This document shows, one piece after another, positions 1-7,245 of a stretch of 12,295 nt of DNA (positions are counted from its first letter, which is position 1; every line of letters starts with the position of its first letter). Source of the stretch: Thermoplasmata archaeon (GTDB lineage Archaea > Thermoplasmatota > E2 > DHVEG-1 > B8-G13); assembly GCA_021162485.1 (NCBI GenBank), contig JAGGYP010000035.1:1-12295 (forward strand), read 5' to 3'. The position numbers and the translations under genes were made by a program. Under the pieces are notes generated by a model, which was given only the letters and a program-made list of their open reading frames with translations, ran no database searches and had not been told where the DNA came from.

Positions 1-816
1 GAGCAGTTCATAGTCACTATCTTTTAGTAGATGATATGCCCTCTCCTCCGCTAGTATGAGGGTCTCCCCCTCATATTTTATCTTAACATAATACTCATCT
101 GGGTGAACTGCTAATGCTACATTTGAGATAAGAGTCCATGGAGTTGTTGTCCATGCCAGGAAATAAGCGTTTTCATTTTTAATCTTAAACTTAACAAAAA
201 TCGATGGTTCTTTTACTTTTTTATAACCTTGTGCAACCTCATGAGCTGATAAAACTGTTCCACATCTTGGGCAGTAAGGAACAACTTTATATCCCTTGTA
301 AAGAAGTTTTTTCTCCCATGCTTGTTTGAGTGACCACCATACAGATTCTATATATTCATTTTTCAATGTAATATACGGGTTTTTCATGTCTATCCAAAAG
401 CCTATTCTTTCTGTCATGTCTATCCATGCTTGTTCATATTTGAATGTGCTCCTGCGGCATTCCTCATTAAATTTATCCACACCATATTTTTCGATATCCT
501 GTTTGCTTTCTAAACCCAGTTTTTTTTCTACCTCAATCTCAACAGGTAAACCATGTGTGTCCCATCCTGCTCTCCTAGGTACATAGTATCCATCCATTGT
601 TTTATATCTCAAAACAACATCTTTCATTACTCTTGTTAGAACATGACCTGGATGAGGCAGTCCATTTGCAGTTGGAGGCCCTTCTAAAAATATAAAGGGT
701 TTACAGCCTTTTCTTTGCTCAACTGATTTTTCAAATATTTTGTTTTCTATCCAAAACTCTATGATTTTTTTCTCTATCTCACTTGGTTTGTATTCCGCAG
801 GCAGAGGTTTAATCAT
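1..816 (-). CDS. ileS: Isoleucyl-tRNA synthetase, N-terminal part (cut by window edge)
   Basis: This enzyme charges tRNA-Ile with isoleucine in the cytoplasm. I translated it by hand from an ATG at 816 and the frame stays open for 272 codons to base 1, so the rest of this roughly 1000-residue family lies outside the window. The class I signature (HIGH-type) reads HPGH at residues 55-58 after [17 protein letters not shown] at 84-93 is typical of IleS and separates it from ValS and LeuS. CPRCG at 182-186 is the zinc-knuckle-like motif, and [10 protein letters not shown] at 223-232 opens the editing domain. The start is supported by a GGTGA ribosome binding site at 827-823, five to seven bases before the ATG. 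It lies 67 bp after truD on the same strand and is probably the last known gene of that operon. Family assignment is firm; completeness cannot be judged. Confidence 0.95.
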   Translation of the reverse strand, partial: MIKPLPAEYKPSEIEKKIIEFWIENKIFEKSVEQRKGCKPFIFLEGPPTANGLPHPGHVLTRVMKDVVLRYKTMDGYYVPRRAGWDTHGLPVEIEVEKKLGLESKQDIEKYGVDKFNEECRRSTFKYEQAWIDMTERIGFWIDMKNPYITLKNEYIESVWWSLKQAWEKKLLYKGYKVVPYCPRCGTVLSAHEVAQGYKKVKEPSIFVKFKIKNENAYFLAWTTTPWTLISNVALAVHPDEYYVKIKYEGETLILAEERAYHLLKDSDYELL

Positions 817-822
817 CTGTTT

Positions 823-827
823 TCACC
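823..827 (-). promoter_or_regulatory. Shine-Dalgarno site of ileS
   Basis: The minus strand reads GGTGA here, six bases before the ATG at 816. This is the classic archaeal ribosome binding sequence and it decides the ileS start. Confidence 0.7.
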
Positions 828-883
828 AACTTCTGGATTACCACATAATAGCAAATATCTGTTAAAACTATTTCTACTATTTT

Positions 884-2215
884 TTAGTAATTTGTAATAT
901 CATTTGACTTCATAAACTCTCTTAGTAGAGATGTTGCATAGCTTCCTTTTATCAGCTCAAATTTGAAATCAACTCGTAGTTTTCCTTCATTTATTTCATC
1001 CTTGTTTATTTTCCATTCCAGATTATCCAATGGAGCCAATAGAGAACGTCTTGAGCCAGATGAGGATAGAGATGGTATTTCTGGTATGATAAAATTTCTG
1101 GTATCTATTTTTTCTTCCTCTATTATTCTATGCTCTATTTCACCCATCTCTCCCTCTGCAAAAACAGAATCATAGCCTACCAATAAACCAGTAATATATG
1201 CCTTTCCCTTAGCTATCTCTCTATTAACCTTTTCTATGTTTCTCCTATTTACTGGAATTAGTTCGTTTTCTCTAAACATATTTTTGCTAAAAGGCATAAT
1301 AATGTCACCCTCAACAGCTTTGTCTATTGGTAAGCCTTTTCTTATCCTTTCACTTAAAATCCTGTTGAAAATATAGGATTGATAAGCATAGACAAACATT
1401 GTTAAGAGATTAAACGGAAGGGTCTTCAATGCGTCTATGTAATCCCCATTGCTTTCTATCAGTTTATTCAATATTGCTTTTTCAAAATGAAGATGATCTG
1501 GATAAAGTTTTATTGCCTCCTTAAAATCTTCTGTTTCATGAAAAAAGGCTCTAGCTTTTCTCTCTGGTTCTTTTTCATGTTCCGTGGGATAAGCGATATA
1601 ATGCTTAACAGCCTCTTTGAAATTCCCCTCTACGATAGATTTTCCTACTAAATGAGTAACAGGTCTAATTATCCCAAATCTCTGTATGCCAAAAAAATTG
1701 GGAAAACCTCTTATATCTTTTATAATAGAATGTATCTCCTCCAACCTCTTCATCAACTCATTTTTTTCAAGGTTAATGTTTCTAACTTTTATATCAAACT
1801 TGTTACCTATTAGATATCCTATTTTTATTGGTTTATTTGATTTGTATAAAAATTTTATTTTTACATCATTTATGTCTAACTTAATAATATCCTCAGGTGG
1901 AGCTTTTATAGACATATATTGTGTTTTAAGCGCTCTTTTGTCTTTTGTTCCTGCAAAGTTTATTTTCTTTCTAGAAATATGGAGTTTTTTAGATAAATCT
2001 TTTATTAATAAATTTGTCTCCCGGTTTTTAGATGTGATTTCAACAATTGAATATAACCCTTTGTCATCCTTGTCAGGAAGTATGGGTTTTTCTATAACAA
2101 TAAAATCCTCAGGCAGTGCTCTTAGTTTTCCATCTACTCCTAGGACATCTGCAGTGTAAAAACATTCCATTCCTACTATTCTTTCTTCCAATGGAGGAAT
2201 TTTTGAAGATGTCAT
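884..2215 (-). CDS. truD: tRNA pseudouridine(13) synthase TruD
   Basis: TruD converts uridine 13 of certain tRNAs to pseudouridine; archaeal and eukaryotic (Pus7) relatives can have wider targets. The protein has 443 residues, a normal length for the archaeal form. The catalytic motif FAGTKDKRALKTQ lies at about residues 87-99, with D92 as the expected catalytic aspartate. The TRUD-domain motif FPNFFGIQRFG is at 171-181. The N-terminal LPEDFIVIEKP (34-44) matches the usual family opening just before the fold begins, so the ATG at 2215 is a good start. It begins six bases after the rpoL stop, so the two are surely co-transcribed. No catalytic residue appears to be missing. Confidence 0.95.
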   Translation of the reverse strand: MTSSKIPPLEERIVGMECFYTADVLGVDGKLRALPEDFIVIEKPILPDKDDKGLYSIVEITSKNRETNLLIKDLSKKLHISRKKINFAGTKDKRALKTQYMSIKAPPEDIIKLDINDVKIKFLYKSNKPIKIGYLIGNKFDIKVRNINLEKNELMKRLEEIHSIIKDIRGFPNFFGIQRFGIIRPVTHLVGKSIVEGNFKEAVKHYIAYPTEHEKEPERKARAFFHETEDFKEAIKLYPDHLHFEKAILNKLIESNGDYIDALKTLPFNLLTMFVYAYQSYIFNRILSERIRKGLPIDKAVEGDIIMPFSKNMFRENELIPVNRRNIEKVNREIAKGKAYITGLLVGYDSVFAEGEMGEIEHRIIEEEKIDTRNFIIPEIPSLSSSGSRRSLLAPLDNLEWKINKDEINEGKLRVDFKFELIKGSYATSLLREFMKSNDITNY

Positions 2216-2221
2216 AGTGAT

Positions 2222-2503
2222 CTATTTCTTTTTAAGTTTCTCGTTCAACTCCTTTAGCATGGTGTTAACATCTTTTTCTAAACTTTTCACTGTCTTCTTT
2301 AATACTTCTACAGGATTTTCTTTTTTGGTTTTTAAATAAAGTTTTGGTTTGCCAATTAGTGGATGATCAATAAAATACTCTGCATATTCTACCTCATTCT
2401 CTTCCAGCAAACGTTGTTTTATAGGGTTTAAAAGAGTTTCATCCTCTCCTATAATTTCCAACTCCAGTTCTTTTTTAGTCTTTTTTATAGGCTTGATCTC
2501 CAT
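2222..2503 (-). CDS. rpoL: DNA-directed RNA polymerase subunit L (Rpo11)
   Basis: This is the archaeal counterpart of eukaryotic Rpb11. With subunit D it forms the alpha-like dimer that seeds RNA polymerase assembly. The 93-residue length is typical. Family landmarks are GEDETLLNPIKQRLL at about 19-33, the EYAEYFIDHPL stretch near 39-49, and KPKLYLKT at about 52-59, followed by a lysine-rich, helical tail. It sits between csl4 and truD, and csl4-rpoL adjacency is common in Euryarchaeota. A G-rich stretch on the coding strand (2518-2513) is the only ribosome-binding-like sequence before the ATG. Confidence 0.93.
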   Translation of the reverse strand: MEIKPIKKTKKELELEIIGEDETLLNPIKQRLLEENEVEYAEYFIDHPLIGKPKLYLKTKKENPVEVLKKTVKSLEKDVNTMLKELNEKLKKK

Positions 2504-2512
2504 ATACTAAAA

Positions 2513-2518
2513 CCCCCC
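2513..2518 (-). promoter_or_regulatory. G-run serving as possible ribosome binding site of rpoL
   Basis: Six consecutive G on the minus strand lie nine bases before the rpoL ATG, inside the 19-bp gap after csl4. It can pair with the CCUCC tail of 16S rRNA only in part. It is the only candidate site there, and homopolymers are prone to slippage or sequencing error. Confidence 0.4.
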
Positions 2519-2522
2519 TTTT

Positions 2523-3092
2523 TTATATGTTTCCTTTACCATAATATTTTGAAATTTTCCTAGTTTCTCTATTTCCACATCTTTCACATTCCAGTGTATT
2601 TCCTTTTAATTTTAAAGGCTGTCTACATTTTACACATAATGATTTTATTACTCCAAATTCTGAGCCTTTTGTAGATAGTTGCAGATTTGGATAATCTTGT
2701 GTTACCTTGGCTCGAACTATATCTCCTATTCTATATTCAGTTAAAGGATCTTTTACATATCGCTTGGATATTTCTGCCACTCTTATTACAGCTGTTTTAT
2801 CACCATATAAACTTCTTTTATTTCCCTCAACTTGTACAATATCTACGACTACTATAGAATTCCTTACCTCTCTTACCTCCCCTATAACAACGTCTCCTTT
2901 TTTTACTCTTACAGGGGTGCTAGTTGCTGGTCGAACAGATACGACTTTGCTATCCTCATCTATCTGGACCTCGCCTATCCTTGATGCCCTGATTTTACCT
3001 TTGTCTTCAAAGGTGCCCTCACCAGCTATCATTTCCTCTGTAGATGCTATTTCTTTGCCTGGCATTACAAGCTTTTTTTTCACGTTTTTCAC
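2523..3092 (-). CDS. csl4: Archaeal exosome RNA-binding subunit Csl4
   Basis: Csl4 forms part of the cap of the archaeal exosome, where it binds substrate RNA and feeds it to the Rrp41/Rrp42 ring for 3'-to-5' degradation. The 189-residue protein has the three expected parts. The N-terminal domain begins at MPGKEIAS (residues 10-17) and includes GEGTFEDKGKIRAS. An S1 domain spans about 65-145 (VKKGDVVIGEVREV through YPNLQLSTK). A C-terminal zinc ribbon has cysteines at 153, 156, 169 and 172. The ATG at 3092 is preferred over the internal ATG of residue 10 because AGGAAGG lies just upstream of it and nothing similar precedes the second one. It is the first gene of the minus-strand operon csl4-rpoL-truD-ileS. 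Confidence 0.93.
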   Translation of the reverse strand: MKNVKKKLVMPGKEIASTEEMIAGEGTFEDKGKIRASRIGEVQIDEDSKVVSVRPATSTPVRVKKGDVVIGEVREVRNSIVVVDIVQVEGNKRSLYGDKTAVIRVAEISKRYVKDPLTEYRIGDIVRAKVTQDYPNLQLSTKGSEFGVIKSLCVKCRQPLKLKGNTLECERCGNRETRKISKYYGKGNI

Positions 3093-3134
3093 TTTACAAC
3101 CTTCCTACGGATATAGTTTTCTGAAATATTAATG

Positions 3135-3146
3135 CTATATTTAAAT
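3135..3146 (-). promoter_or_regulatory. Probable TATA box for the csl4 operon
   Basis: The minus strand reads ATTTAAATATA here. A start of transcription about 25 bases downstream would fall near 3115-3120 and leave a short leader carrying the AGGAAGG site of csl4. Inferred from spacing and composition only. Confidence 0.45.
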
Positions 3147-3175
3147 TGTTTGCAAGAGAGTTAGTGGAGAAAAGA

Positions 3176-3184
3176 TTTTATAAA
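3176..3184 (+). promoter_or_regulatory. Probable TATA box for rpl10e
   Basis: TTTTATAAA is preceded by a purine-rich BRE-like GAAAAGA. Transcription would begin near 3205, giving a leader of about 30 bases that includes the GGTGA site of rpl10e. Confidence 0.55.
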
Positions 3185-3224
3185 CCATTATCATATTTTG
3201 GTTTCCTACCAAGTACAAATAAGT

Positions 3225-3229
3225 GGTGA
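3225..3229 (+). promoter_or_regulatory. Shine-Dalgarno site that sets the rpl10e start
   Basis: GGTGA lies five bases before the ATG at 3235. It overlaps the two in-frame GTG codons at 3223 and 3226, which argues that these are part of the ribosome binding site and are not start codons. Confidence 0.7.
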
Positions 3230-3234
3230 AATTT

Positions 3235-3750
3235 ATGGTTAAGAAACCTGGTAGAATGTACAGAGAAATCAAGCAACATGCATACACAAGAAAAGAGTAC
3301 ATGGGCGGTGTTCCCATGCCCAGGATTACACAGTTTGACCTGGGAGATAAAAAAGGTAGTTTCCCTGTAGAGGTCTCTCTCATATGTGAGGAGAGATGCC
3401 AAATTAGACACACCGCGCTTGAAGCGGCTCGTATTGCAGCAAACAGATACCTGGAGAAAAACGTTGGAAAAACAGGTTACAGGCTGAAGATCAGGGTTTT
3501 TCCACATCATGTTCTTCGTGAAAACAAACAAGCTACTGGTGCAGGTGCAGATAGAGTTTCACAGGGTATGCGTGCTTCTTTTGGTAAAGCCGTTGGTACA
3601 GCTGCAAGAGTAAGGGAGGGGCAAGCAATAATGAGTGTATGGGTAAAAGATGAACATATAAATGTTGCCAAAGATGCTCTGCGAAGAGCAGGTATGAAAA
3701 TACCCTCTCCTTTCAAAATAAGCATCAATAAGCTAGCAAGTGCTTCCTGA
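3235..3750 (+). CDS. rpl10e: 50S ribosomal protein L10e (uL16 family)
   Basis: This is a core protein of the large ribosomal subunit, near the tRNA binding sites, equivalent to eukaryotic Rpl10 and bacterial L16. From the ATG at 3235 it has 171 residues. The start [13 protein letters not shown] fits the family's conserved beginning, and [17 protein letters not shown] follows. [11 protein letters not shown] and [19 protein letters not shown] are characteristic, and the stretch [18 protein letters not shown] matches the functional loop region. An open frame extends four codons upstream to a GTG at 3223, but the GGTGA site makes the ATG much more likely. It appears to be a single-gene unit with its own promoter, divergent from csl4. 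Its TGA directly abuts the stop codon of the convergent protease gene. Confidence 0.95.
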   Translation: MVKKPGRMYREIKQHAYTRKEYMGGVPMPRITQFDLGDKKGSFPVEVSLICEERCQIRHTALEAARIAANRYLEKNVGKTGYRLKIRVFPHHVLRENKQATGAGADRVSQGMRASFGKAVGTAARVREGQAIMSVWVKDEHINVAKDALRRAGMKIPSPFKISINKLASAS

Positions 3751-5253
3751 TCAACTTAGTCTAGGTATAATAAACGGCATTAAAATCAAAAACAATGTTA
3801 ACAATGATATCAGCATTGTTATATTTTTAACAATAAAATCTATCTTCTTATCATCAATTTTTAATTTCATTTTTTCTCTTAGCTTGAAAATCAAACCCTC
3901 TACTATATTATTAACCATGTATCCTCCATCAAGAGGCACTATAGGGAGAACATTAAAAGTTGCAACTGCAAAATTAATAAAAAATATCCAATAAACAATC
4001 GTATATAGTATCCAAAAAATTGGCGGAGGAGTATAAAGATTCGCAAGATGAGAAGGAAAAGGAGACAAACCCAGAAGAGGTAAAACAGCAAAGGTCAAAA
4101 AATCTGTCTTGAAAGGGTTGAGATATTTTAAGAAATAATTTACATCAACTGTTATATTTTTAAGATCTAATAGTCCTATACCAAGAAAACCTTTACCCTT
4201 GTTTTTTTCATTTTTAATAAAATCATATTTGTTTACAAGTGTCAGGGAAACATTGTGAAAAGATCCATTGGAATAAAATTTGATATTAACTATATCACCA
4301 TCCTTTGTTTTGTTCATTATCTCAAAGAATTTTTCTTTACTAGTTATGCTAATATTGTTTATGCTGCAGATTATGTCACCTAAATGCAAATTTCCATCAG
4401 CAGGTGATTTTTTAACAACACTCACAATCATGAGACCATAAAAAAATTTCTTACTATGAAACGAGTGACCATCAAAATAGCTGATATTATGAAAACTGCA
4501 CAATGAGATATTATCAAGCTGAATTTCATCTAGTTTTTCCCCATCTATCTCTGTTATTAAACTCCATCTGCTTAGACCATATCCATCATATAGCAGTATA
4601 GAACCTTCTGATTTTGGGGCTATAAAAGGCACAAATATGGAACTAATTATAACTATACAAATTCCAACAATAACAAAATTTGCCATAGGACCTGCTGCTA
4701 GTACTCTTATTTTTTTGAACCGTTGCGCTTTATTAAACTGTTTTTCATCTGGCTCAACAAATGCACCAAGTGGAATTATCATGTAAAGCAGTCCAAGGGA
4801 TTTTATTTTGATATTCGAAACTCTAAACAGTATACCATGAGAAAACTCATGTGCAACAACTGCTACTATCAGACCAATTACAAGATATAAGATACTGTTG
4901 ATGGGTAATAATGGGTTTATACCAGGCAAGAGCAACATCATCTGAGGAGTTGGCGCCTGCTCAGCTGGTATTTCAAAAAGAGAAGGAATCATCCTCACAA
5001 ACAAATAAATCATCAAAATCATAGATATAAAACAAATAACAATGCCTACATCAGAATAAATCTTCCAAATTTTCGGTTTTTTAGCTAAATTTTCTATAAA
5101 TCTCTTACCTTTTTTTGTTCTCCACATTAGAGCAGGTCCAAAAAAAGAGATATTCTTTTTTTTCAGCACACCTTTATTATGTAAAATTAAAACTGCTATG
5201 GAATAAGCTGAGATTATCGCAATAAACATTGCTAAATACTCTAACATACTCAT
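3751..5253 (-). CDS. Site-2-type membrane metalloprotease (peptidase M50) with PDZ domain
   Basis: This is probably an intramembrane zinc protease of the S2P/RseP superfamily, which cuts membrane-anchored proteins within the lipid bilayer. Numbering from the ATG at 5253 (500 residues), the zinc motif HEFSH is at 135-139 with E136 as catalytic base. The AAGPMANF motif at 186-193 marks the next conserved segment. The third zinc ligand is the aspartate of LDGG near 442. A PDZ-like domain lies between at about 273-333 (SPADGNLHLGDIICSINN). Hydrophobic segments occur near 5-24, 70-92, 118-144, 188-210, 412-438 and 478-496. The frame also opens from a TTG at 5289, but that lies upstream of the transcription start predicted from the TATA-like box, so the ATG at 5253 (or 5247) is preferred. 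The substrate is unknown. Confidence 0.88.
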   Translation of the reverse strand: MSMLEYLAMFIAIISAYSIAVLILHNKGVLKKKNISFFGPALMWRTKKGKRFIENLAKKPKIWKIYSDVGIVICFISMILMIYLFVRMIPSLFEIPAEQAPTPQMMLLLPGINPLLPINSILYLVIGLIVAVVAHEFSHGILFRVSNIKIKSLGLLYMIIPLGAFVEPDEKQFNKAQRFKKIRVLAAGPMANFVIVGICIVIISSIFVPFIAPKSEGSILLYDGYGLSRWSLITEIDGEKLDEIQLDNISLCSFHNISYFDGHSFHSKKFFYGLMIVSVVKKSPADGNLHLGDIICSINNISITSKEKFFEIMNKTKDGDIVNIKFYSNGSFHNVSLTLVNKYDFIKNEKNKGKGFLGIGLLDLKNITVDVNYFLKYLNPFKTDFLTFAVLPLLGLSPFPSHLANLYTPPPIFWILYTIVYWIFFINFAVATFNVLPIVPLDGGYMVNNIVEGLIFKLREKMKLKIDDKKIDFIVKNITMLISLLTLFLILMPFIIPRLS

Positions 5254-5294
5254 TTTTTGATATCCAGCTTTAGCCTCTATGAAATACAAAACGG

Positions 5295-5304
5295 TTTATT
5301 AAAA
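5295..5304 (-). promoter_or_regulatory. Possible TATA box for the M50 protease gene
   Basis: TTTTAATAAA on the minus strand lies in the short gap after mptE. Transcription would start near 5274, about 20 bases before the ATG at 5253. The gene may equally be read through from mptE. Confidence 0.4.
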
Positions 5305-5319
5305 TTAATTGAAAAAATC

Positions 5320-5997
5320 TTAAATGTAAATTATGTTTGTTTCCTTTTCTAATCTTTTAAGCAAATATTGGCACCATCTTAATTTTTTAAGTTTTCTCAT
5401 AGTATTTTTTGTAAAGGAGTATTTGCCAACTGTTTCGAAATCAAAAGCGGCAAGATGTATTTTTCTTGGTCTGAAATAAGCAGCCATATAAGCAGCTCTA
5501 TCTCCATCTGTAAAGCCTCCAAAATTGTACAGATTTTTATAATTAGAAGGGTCTACTTGTATAGTTCCTATTAAAAATCCCTTAAACTTGGGAATATATT
5601 TACCAATCTTGTCTATATTGTCACCATGAGCGTGAACCACAGCAATACTACCTGCATGATTTGCTTTTATCTGATCCTCTGGTTTGCCATCTAAATCTGT
5701 AACAATAATATCCGGCAGAATATCATATTCTAGCAAAGCAGTTGTCGTACCATCTACAGCAACTATGGTAGCTTCGGGGAATTTTCTTTCCTTTAATACA
5801 CTCTCTAGATTAGGACCTGCCCCAAATATAACTATGTCTTTATCATGAATTTTTCGTTCTAACGCATCAATGGAATACCTTTTTTTATTTTCCATTAGTT
5901 TATCTAAAACATTAGCAGCGAGCTCATCGTCCTCTAGAGAAAAGCCAAAATCTTTTCTTATTTTTTGATAAATTAGATCCCATTCTTTAGAGTACAA
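5320..5997 (-). CDS. mptE: 6-hydroxymethyl-7,8-dihydropterin pyrophosphokinase, archaeal MptE type (DUF115)
   Basis: MptE transfers pyrophosphate from ATP to 6-hydroxymethyl-7,8-dihydropterin, a step toward tetrahydromethanopterin or other folate-like C1 carriers. It is the archaeal replacement for bacterial FolK, to which it is unrelated. The 225-residue protein shows the family motifs in order: FGAGPNLE (58-65), VAVDGTTTALLE (79-90), DIIVTDLDG (96-104), VVHAHGDN (120-127) and GGFTDGDRAAYMA (160-172). These glycine- and aspartate-rich loops form the nucleotide and metal site. The start is a TTG at 5997. It is supported by a purine-rich GGGAG site five bases before it and by an N-terminus (EWDLIYQKIRKDFGF) that matches the usual family beginning. 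It lies 39 bp downstream of the DUF373 gene on the same strand and is probably co-transcribed with it. Confidence 0.88.
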   Translation of the reverse strand: MYSKEWDLIYQKIRKDFGFSLEDDELAANVLDKLMENKKRYSIDALERKIHDKDIVIFGAGPNLESVLKERKFPEATIVAVDGTTTALLEYDILPDIIVTDLDGKPEDQIKANHAGSIAVVHAHGDNIDKIGKYIPKFKGFLIGTIQVDPSNYKNLYNFGGFTDGDRAAYMAAYFRPRKIHLAAFDFETVGKYSFTKNTMRKLKKLRWCQYLLKRLEKETNIIYI

Positions 5998-6002
5998 CTT
6001 CT

Positions 6003-6007
6003 CTCCC
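6003..6007 (-). promoter_or_regulatory. Shine-Dalgarno site supporting the TTG start of mptE
   Basis: The minus strand reads AGAGGGAGAGAAG immediately before the TTG at 5997, with GGGAG about five bases upstream. This supports a genuine non-ATG start. Confidence 0.55.
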
Positions 6008-6036
6008 TCTCTCGTACAAATATAGTAATAATGGTG

Positions 6037-7152
6037 CTATGTTAGCTTCTCTATCTCTTCTTCTATTTCTAACATAAATATGTCTTTAATATAGCTATAT
6101 GTCACGGATCCTATGAAAACTATGAAAATTCCTATAATTATGTCTCCAACAAATTTTGGATTTAAAAACACATCTACAGAATAACCAGAGAGTATCTTTG
6201 ATAGAGCATCAAATATTGCAGTTCCTATGAAACCAAAAGAAATAGTAGAAAATGGCAATATCCAGTATGACCATTGGATTTTCTTTTCTCTAATATAGAT
6301 GTCAATAAGTCTGCCAAATATTACCAGTAGCGTTATAGCTACAGCTCCCCATATAAAATTAGCTAAAAACATAGTTATAAAATGCCATATTGATACAATT
6401 TTAGTATTTATTGTTTGGTTATAAGCATATACGATAACTGCTATTGACAGTGCAATCGCTATAAGGTAGATAAAAAATGTTAGTTTTCCGCCCATCAAAC
6501 CAGCTTTTATCTCATTCCATATCATACTGACGTTTTTTTCCCATCTCATTGCTCTAATTAATATGTAGGCACCAAGGGTTAACAAAGCTACTGTAAAACT
6601 ATTTACTGCATAGCCAGCGAAATTTCCTATAAGTGTAAACACAGCCCATACTATCATAACCAGTGCTATAGGCAAAAGAAATTTCTTCTGTATTTTTTCA
6701 TCTTCCAGAAATTTTACAAACTTGTAATATTCATTTTCTATTAGCTTACTTTGTCTAACAGTCACTCTTTTAACAGAGTTTATCTTTATTCTCGACTCGA
6801 TAATGGGTAGTATATATTCATCCTCTGCGCCATCTGTCACTAGTATTACGCTTTCTGCTTTTGTTTTTTTGATAACCTCCTCAATCTGGTCTGCAAGTAT
6901 CTGATCTGATTTAATTCCTACCTCTATATCGCCACATATTGTAGCAATTTCTACCTTTTTCCCTTCTTTTTTTAATTTTTCATATACAGATATAGCGAAG
7001 AAAATTGCATTAACATCTGACTCCTCTGGATCAGCTATAGCTAGTTTTGTAGCTGCGTCTATGTTTCTTTTTTTACCAATTATAGGCCCTTCTATTCCGG
7101 TTTTTCTACCAAGATCATTATCTCTATCAACACATAGAACCAATGTTTTCAT
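6037..7152 (-). CDS. DUF373 family membrane protein
   Basis: This looks like a DUF373 protein, an archaeal family with no established function. Of 371 residues, the first 150 or so form a soluble domain and the rest is membrane. The soluble part begins LVLCVDRDNDLG (4-15), followed by GIEGPIIGKKRN (19-30) and the acid-rich ADPEESDVNA (40-49). VILVTDGAEDEYILPII (102-118) looks like a second phosphate- or metal-binding loop. About six hydrophobic helices follow at roughly 158-176, 181-201, 223-243, 257-280, 295-320 and 334-354, then an acidic tail EIEEEIEK. GAGG is at a good distance upstream of the ATG at 7152. It precedes mptE by 39 bp, so a shared transcript is likely. A role as an enzyme or sensor facing the cytoplasm is inference. 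Confidence 0.8.
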   Translation of the reverse strand: MKTLVLCVDRDNDLGRKTGIEGPIIGKKRNIDAATKLAIADPEESDVNAIFFAISVYEKLKKEGKKVEIATICGDIEVGIKSDQILADQIEEVIKKTKAESVILVTDGAEDEYILPIIESRIKINSVKRVTVRQSKLIENEYYKFVKFLEDEKIQKKFLLPIALVMIVWAVFTLIGNFAGYAVNSFTVALLTLGAYILIRAMRWEKNVSMIWNEIKAGLMGGKLTFFIYLIAIALSIAVIVYAYNQTINTKIVSIWHFITMFLANFIWGAVAITLLVIFGRLIDIYIREKKIQWSYWILPFSTISFGFIGTAIFDALSKILSGYSVDVFLNPKFVGDIIIGIFIVFIGSVTYSYIKDIFMLEIEEEIEKLT

Positions 7153-7195
7153 CTTCTTTCCTCTAAATTAACAAAGTTGATATCTAAATTTTAGT

Positions 7196-7204
7196 ATTTA
7201 TAAC
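7196..7204 (-). promoter_or_regulatory. Probable TATA box for the DUF373-mptE unit
   Basis: The minus strand reads TTATAAATA within a very A/T-rich 93-bp gap. Transcription would start near 7175, giving a leader of about 22 bases that carries the GAGG ribosome binding site. Confidence 0.45.
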
Positions 7205-7218
7205 TAACAAATATAATA

Positions 7219-7236
7219 ATAAATATTAATATTTAT
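7219..7236. repeat. 18-bp perfect palindrome between pfkB-like gene and DUF373 gene
   Basis: ATAAATATTAATATTTAT is identical to its own reverse complement. It lies just past the 3' end of the kinase gene and upstream of the TATA-like box of the DUF373 gene. It could be a binding site for a dimeric regulator, part of a terminator region, or a chance product of an almost pure A/T stretch. Confidence 0.4.
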
Positions 7237-7245
7237 ATAAATAAC

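Noticed and set aside
326..586. Plus-strand open frame across the start of the window
   Set aside because: It lies wholly antisense to the well-supported ileS coding sequence.
1686..2159. Plus-strand 157-codon frame
   Set aside because: It is a shadow of truD, with serine- and phenylalanine-rich content typical of an antisense A/T-rich gene.
3141..3531. Minus-strand open frames opposite rpl10e
   Set aside because: They are antisense to the highly conserved ribosomal protein gene and show no protein-like motifs of their own.
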